This document shows, piece after piece, positions 59,709 through 64,000 of a stretch of DNA of 64,000 nt. Where the stretch lies: NCBI GenBank assembly GCA_947247005.1, contig OX365945.1:10422501-10486500 (forward strand), written 5' to 3'. This DNA is from Spisula solida (Eukaryota > Mollusca > Bivalvia > Venerida > Mactridae). A program made the position numbers and the translations under genes. The notes below the pieces were generated by a model, which saw only the letters and a list, made by a program, of their open reading frames with translations, searched no databases and was not told the DNA's origin. Within the stretch, counting starts at the first letter, position 1; every line of letters begins with the position of its first letter.

Positions 59709-60289
59709 TGACTTAGACTATAGATAAATAATCTTTGTTTATCAGGTACACTTTGCCTATAAATCGACTAGTACATACGGTATGATAAACCATTTAAGTG
59801 CTGGTGTAATATGTTAAGTGTTGCATGATGCATATATAGATCTAAGTGGCAAAATACAGCTATTTACAGTAAAACCTCAATAATGAAACTCCTTCTTGGG
59901 ACTGTAAAAAACTTATTTCAATAATGTTGAGTGGTTGCAGCATTTTATCAAAGAGCAAACAGATGAAAACGGAACGAAAAATGGTTAATTCTGAGCCAAT
60001 CTTGTTAAAGAGGTGGCCTTCATATAGGTGCAATTTCACTGTGAATTTGAGGTTGAATAATGTGCAAGTCAGTGGACAGAAAGTAGTGGTCTTTATTTTG
60101 AGGTGGTCGTGAAGGTGAGGTCTTCATTTGTGATAGTATGAAAGTCATTTACTTCAATCACCAGACATCATGGGAACCCCTACAATTTGTTTAATAGTTT
60201 AGTTGGTTTTAAGTTCTACTCTGTGAAAATGATGGCTTAGAAAGGAGGGGTAATCTGCACGTAATTATTGAAGACACAATAGTACAGAA

Positions 60290-60415
60290 CAACCTCTGTA
60301 GAGTGAGACCCTTGTTGCCCTACAGAGTTTACAAAAGTATATACATGTAATAACTTCAAGTAACTTTGAAGGTTTTGTTATACAGAGGTTGTTGCACTAG
60401 AGAGGTTGTACTGTA
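60290..60415. mobile_element. Short MITE with TACAG..ACAACCTCT ends
   Basis: AGTACAGAACAACCTCTGTA at the left and CTAGAGAGGTTGTACTGTA at the right are inverted; a second AGAGGTTGTTGCAC copy sits just inside. Confidence 0.6.
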
Positions 60416-61330
60416 GTCATAGAAGCTACAACGGCATTCACCCTCTGCTGATAATGTTGTCAGCACCCAGCAGAGATGTTGGCAATACCTCAATTGATTA
60501 ATTATCTATCAAAATTGTTGTCTCAGATTATGACAGTAATAATGAACAAATGTAGAAAGGTATGATATACATGTACATGTATTCTAATAAGTCCAATTAG
60601 TTACTTGTTTAAAATATAGTATTGTTATAACATAGACTAAACTAAGCTTGGTATCAAAAGTTGTGGCATTCACATTTTCTTATCTAAATGCATGTATACA
60701 TTATTATAGCCATGCTCAATTATTTTGCTTGGCCTACTATAGTATATAGCAATCTGTTGTTATTTATACCACAGGAAAGTGTTGTATACGGGATTTATTC
60801 AACACTTTTTCTCCATGCTGATTGGCTAGCTACTGAGATCTATAGTCTAAAGAATGTTGTGCAGCGGCCATGTTAAGCCGCAACGGATATGACTTTAAGA
60901 AAGCTGGTACCCAGTTTTTCAACAGTTGTCAAAGCAAACACGGATACCAGTTCCTGTGACGTCATATCCGTTGAAACCATGTGCCTTAAATAAACTTAAA
61001 AACATATTCACAATATGAACTTACTATGTGTGATAGTTCTTCACAATTCCACATACAATGTACCGATAGTAACTGTATCTATATTGTCGAAATGTCTGTT
61101 TATGTAAACATCATATACATTTTATGACATACTTTTGTTCTTGTGATGAAAGAGTTTCACATTAATTGTGAGTTTTTGTCAAAGAATGCCATTTCTGGCC
61201 AAAGGTCATAATTATACATGTATAGCCGTTATACCAATGCATCATAATTGACTGTATGAGACAAATGTATTTCTCTATAGAATAATAAAACGTATATGAA
61301 ATTGCGACAGTAATAACTATATAATATGAA

Positions 61331-61550
61331 ATACTGTAGAATCATTTATTTTCGTGGGATTTAAATTTCGTGGATTTTGGTAAAATATCATTTTATGGGG
61401 TTGTAAATTCGTGAATAACAACCCATGGCAGAGGAACTCATTGTTCCTTTTTTGGGAGGTCAACTGTTCATGGGGATTAGATTTCTTGGTCAAGTTCAAC
61501 ATAGAAATCAACGAATGCTAAATTCCCACGAAAAATAACGAGTTTACCGT
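61331..61550. repeat. MITE family A, copy 5
   Basis: TACTGTAGAATCATTTATTT at the left; CCCACGAAAAATAACGAG at the right; internal TTTCGTGGATTTTG as in copy 3. Confidence 0.7.
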
Positions 61551-62066
61551 TGACGTATATCACACACATAGTTTTATGGAGTCATTACGAATGTCTACCC
61601 TTTTATCCCTGTGTTGCCGTGTTAGCTATATTCTTGGAAAATAACTAACCATTGTATATTATATCGATGTATTGTCGCTAGGTAACCTATCAAATATGGT
61701 ATCAGTTCACCATAGAGTAGCTTGTCACGCTAGACATTGATAAAAGCATTCCCTTGTAGTCAGTATCAGAGAATATATTTCATATTCGTTATGCGACTAA
61801 ATGCCAGATATTTGCTAAATGTTAGCATCATCAATACATTGTTATAACTCACAAGTACTCCATATACCATTGCTGTGTTACATACAACAGTGTTCCAGTG
61901 ACCGAGGTCAACGTTAAAGTACAGTGAACCTAGACCCACTAGCAAGCCCACCCAGTTATCTCAGCTGATAATGCGCTACAAGCTGCTGCCACCCGACAAA
62001 TCTTTGTTCGACTATAGGGTTGATAATCACCAGCAGATCTACCCGATGGTCTGGGATGAATTATCT

Positions 62067-62200
62067 AAATGCCAAGCATAGCCTTTATTTGCCAGCCAGC
62101 TTTCTGCTGAAACATAATAGGCATATGAGTGTCTCCACGCGGATTTGAACCCGGGTCGCTAGGTTAGACTCAAGCGCGCTAACCACTGAGCTATATAGGC
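62067..62200 (-). repeat. tRNA-derived SINE, copy 2
   Basis: The minus strand has TATAGCTCAGTGGTTAGCGC and GGGTTCAAATCCGCG boxes and the same GGCTGGCAAATAAAGGCTAT body as copy 1, without a clear poly-A. Confidence 0.8.
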
Positions 62201-62749
62201 TAGTGCTAACCTACGGTATTGCAAATACTTGAGAATTTCTCCAAACGTGGAGTAAATACCCAATGTTAGGAAAGAATTTGACTGAAATGACCGACGTCAC
62301 AAAAAAAACATGCAAAGCTCGGGTATCAAACCGGTATTTCTTATGCGAGACAGTCTATGAGCTCACTCAAATAAGCTTGCAGTGTGTATTTCTAAATAAC
62401 ATGTAGTATCAAGGACACCAAAGCGTGTAATACGTGAATAGGTTATCATTGTCCATGTTTACAGCACAGCTTGATTAGCTAGATTAAATGCAACAGCACG
62501 ACTGTGTTACTAATGAAAATACCCAGATTGCATGTCCTTGTATTCATTATGTTGATCGACATCTGAATATATTTTGTATAACACATGCTGCTGCCTATAC
62601 AAATATCAACCTTCAGCATATGTCCAGATAACGACGTGGGCATTCATCACATGCTTTTTACGTGATTTCGTTCTAGAAACTACACTCAAAAACAAAATGA
62701 ATGTAACCATTTCCTTTTTTCATATTGGGAACCTTACGTCCAACTTTAA

Positions 62750-63790
62750 ACAAGAGGGTACACAGGGCCATAGGTCGCTTACCTGTGCACATTGATCAAG
62801 TAGAACCATGTTTTTTTTAAAAAAGTTTTTTCCAATCAGTTGTCATGGCAACCAGAGTTCTGCATGGAATGCAATTCTTTTAGCTATTTTAAGAAAGGAC
62901 CTAGCCAAGGAACAATTTAACCAATTTATAATGAAATCCAACCGGTACTTTTAGAGGAGAAGATTTTTAAAGAGTTTACTATATATATATAGGGAAAACC
63001 AGAGTCCTACATGGAATGTAATTCTTTTAGCTATTTTAAGTAAGGATCACCCAAGGAACAATTTAACCAATTTATAATGAAATCCAACCGGTACTTTTGG
63101 AGGAGAAGATTTTTAAAGATTTTCCTATAGATATATATGGAAAAACAGCATCCCAACCACTGGCGACCATGTTTTTTGACGAATCAGGACAAAATTGTCA
63201 ATTTTGTAAGAGGGTCACTCAACAACAAATTCTGTATAATTATTTTGAAATCTGGCAAGCTGTAGATTTTTTATGATTTTTTTAAAGATTTTCCTATCGG
63301 TTGCCATGGCAACCAGATTTCTACATGGAATGCAATTCTTTAAGCTATTTTAAGAAAGGACCACCCAAGGAACAATTTAACCAATTTAAAATGAAATCCA
63401 ACCAGTATTTTAGAGGAGAAGATTTTTAAAGATTTTACTATAGATATATAGGGGAAAAGAGCGCCTCACCCACTGGCGGCCATGTTTTTTGACGAATCAA
63501 GACAAAAATGTCAATTTTGTAAGAGGGTCACCCAACAACTATTTCTGTAACCATGGCAACCAGAGTTATTTATAGATTACAATTATTTTAGCTATTTTTA
63601 GAAAGAACCACCCAAGGAACATTTCTGTGAAGTTTGGTTGAAATTGGTGAGTGGTTTAGGAGGAGAAGTCGTTTGAATGAATTGTTGACGAACGGACGGA
63701 CGCACGTACGGACTGACGACGGACGACGGACGACGGACGAAGAATAATCACAATAGCTCACCTTGTCCCTATGTGACAGGTGAGCTAAAA
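62750..63790 (+). repeat. Repeat family G with triplicated unit
   Basis: AACAAGAGGGTACACAGGGC at the start. ATGGAATGCAATTCTTTTAG, GGAACAATTTAACCAATTTA and GAGGAGAAGATTTTTAAAGA recur three times; the end has GGACGACGGACGACGGACGA and AGGTGAGCTAAAAAC. Protein-like minus frames here (for example one with VVRRPSSV) are repeat artefacts. Confidence 0.75.
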
Positions 63791-64000
63791 ACGGATTCAA
63801 CACATCCTAAAGACTGTATGAAATAACTAATTTGCGAGGTCGATAATTTCGGTACATGCAGGTAGCCGATGTGACCCTATTGCGATTGTTATAGTTCAGT
63901 ATACTGTATGACCTCGCACAGCGTAAGAAGCACAAGTTGGGTTCGACAGAACAACATTAGATTCAAGATGTTCGATCCTTTTCTTCTGGTATCGGGAAAT

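Larger units (their letters stand above)
57800..62066. other. Intergenic, no gene recognised
   Basis: Holds the hairpin near 59.6 kb, a MITE near 60.3 kb, family A copy 5 and a TACAGTAAAACCTC-type fragment at about 59864-60130. Reading frames are short and non-coding in character. Confidence 0.5.

Noticed and set aside
63588..63803. Minus frame beginning MLNPFLAHLSHRDKVSY
   Set aside because: It lies wholly inside repeat family G and arises from its GACGGACGACGG tract; such frames recur in bivalve repeats.

Overview
The window is nuclear DNA of an animal, most likely a bivalve mollusc. The genes are split by GT-AG introns, there is a lineage-expansion type B-box/NHL-like gene, and the AT-rich sequence is packed with short interspersed repeats. 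Many repeats share a 5' AACAAGA end and a GACGGACGGAC-like tract near the 3' end, a repeat style I associate with bivalve genomes. There is no operon structure, CRISPR array or plasmid/phage gene. The species cannot be named from sequence alone. Most six-frame ORFs are chance ORFs inside introns and repeats; the gene models below were built by hand from splice sites, phase and continuity of reading frame.

Layout. (1) 1707-3515, minus: an intronless 602-residue B-box protein of the TRIM type with a coiled coil and a C-terminal beta-propeller-like region, without a RING. (2) About 5 to 13.1 kb: a repeat-dense block in which several families lie end to end. (3) 13752-29940, minus: a 15-exon gene, with all junction phases consistent, encoding at least 792 residues of a basic, Ser/Thr-Pro-rich, probably nuclear protein. 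It begins with a YSR-type motif like those in the Pds5-binding proteins Wapl, Sororin and Haspin. Its introns carry most of the repeats of the region. (4) 32218-33611: a DNA transposon with perfect 32-bp terminal inverted repeats and TA target duplication. It carries a transposase-like helix-turn-helix remnant and two tRNA-like sequences and has itself been invaded by another repeat. (5) 34393-36512, plus: the last three exons of an unrecognised gene, each containing a VPxTPV motif. A 3.87-kb direct tandem duplication (35489-43237) has copied the terminal exon, so a second intact terminal exon lies at 39927-40390. (6) 46632-55406, minus: a five-exon gene for a 422-residue protein with an N-myristoylation/polybasic start, about 280 residues of acidic Glu/Lys/Thr-rich sequence from one exon, and a C-terminal CBM48 (AMPK-beta type glycogen-binding) domain, without the AMPK-beta C-terminal region. 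(7) 55.4 to 64 kb: intergenic DNA with MITEs, a SINE and a 1-kb repeat; no gene was recognised.

The genes are not obviously functionally linked. The most unusual points are the myristoyl-acidic-CBM48 architecture, the duplicated last exon, a piggyBac-like TTAA MITE nested inside another MITE whose paralogue preserves the empty site, a MITE that supplies part of a splice donor, and an inverted repeat pair flanking three exons.
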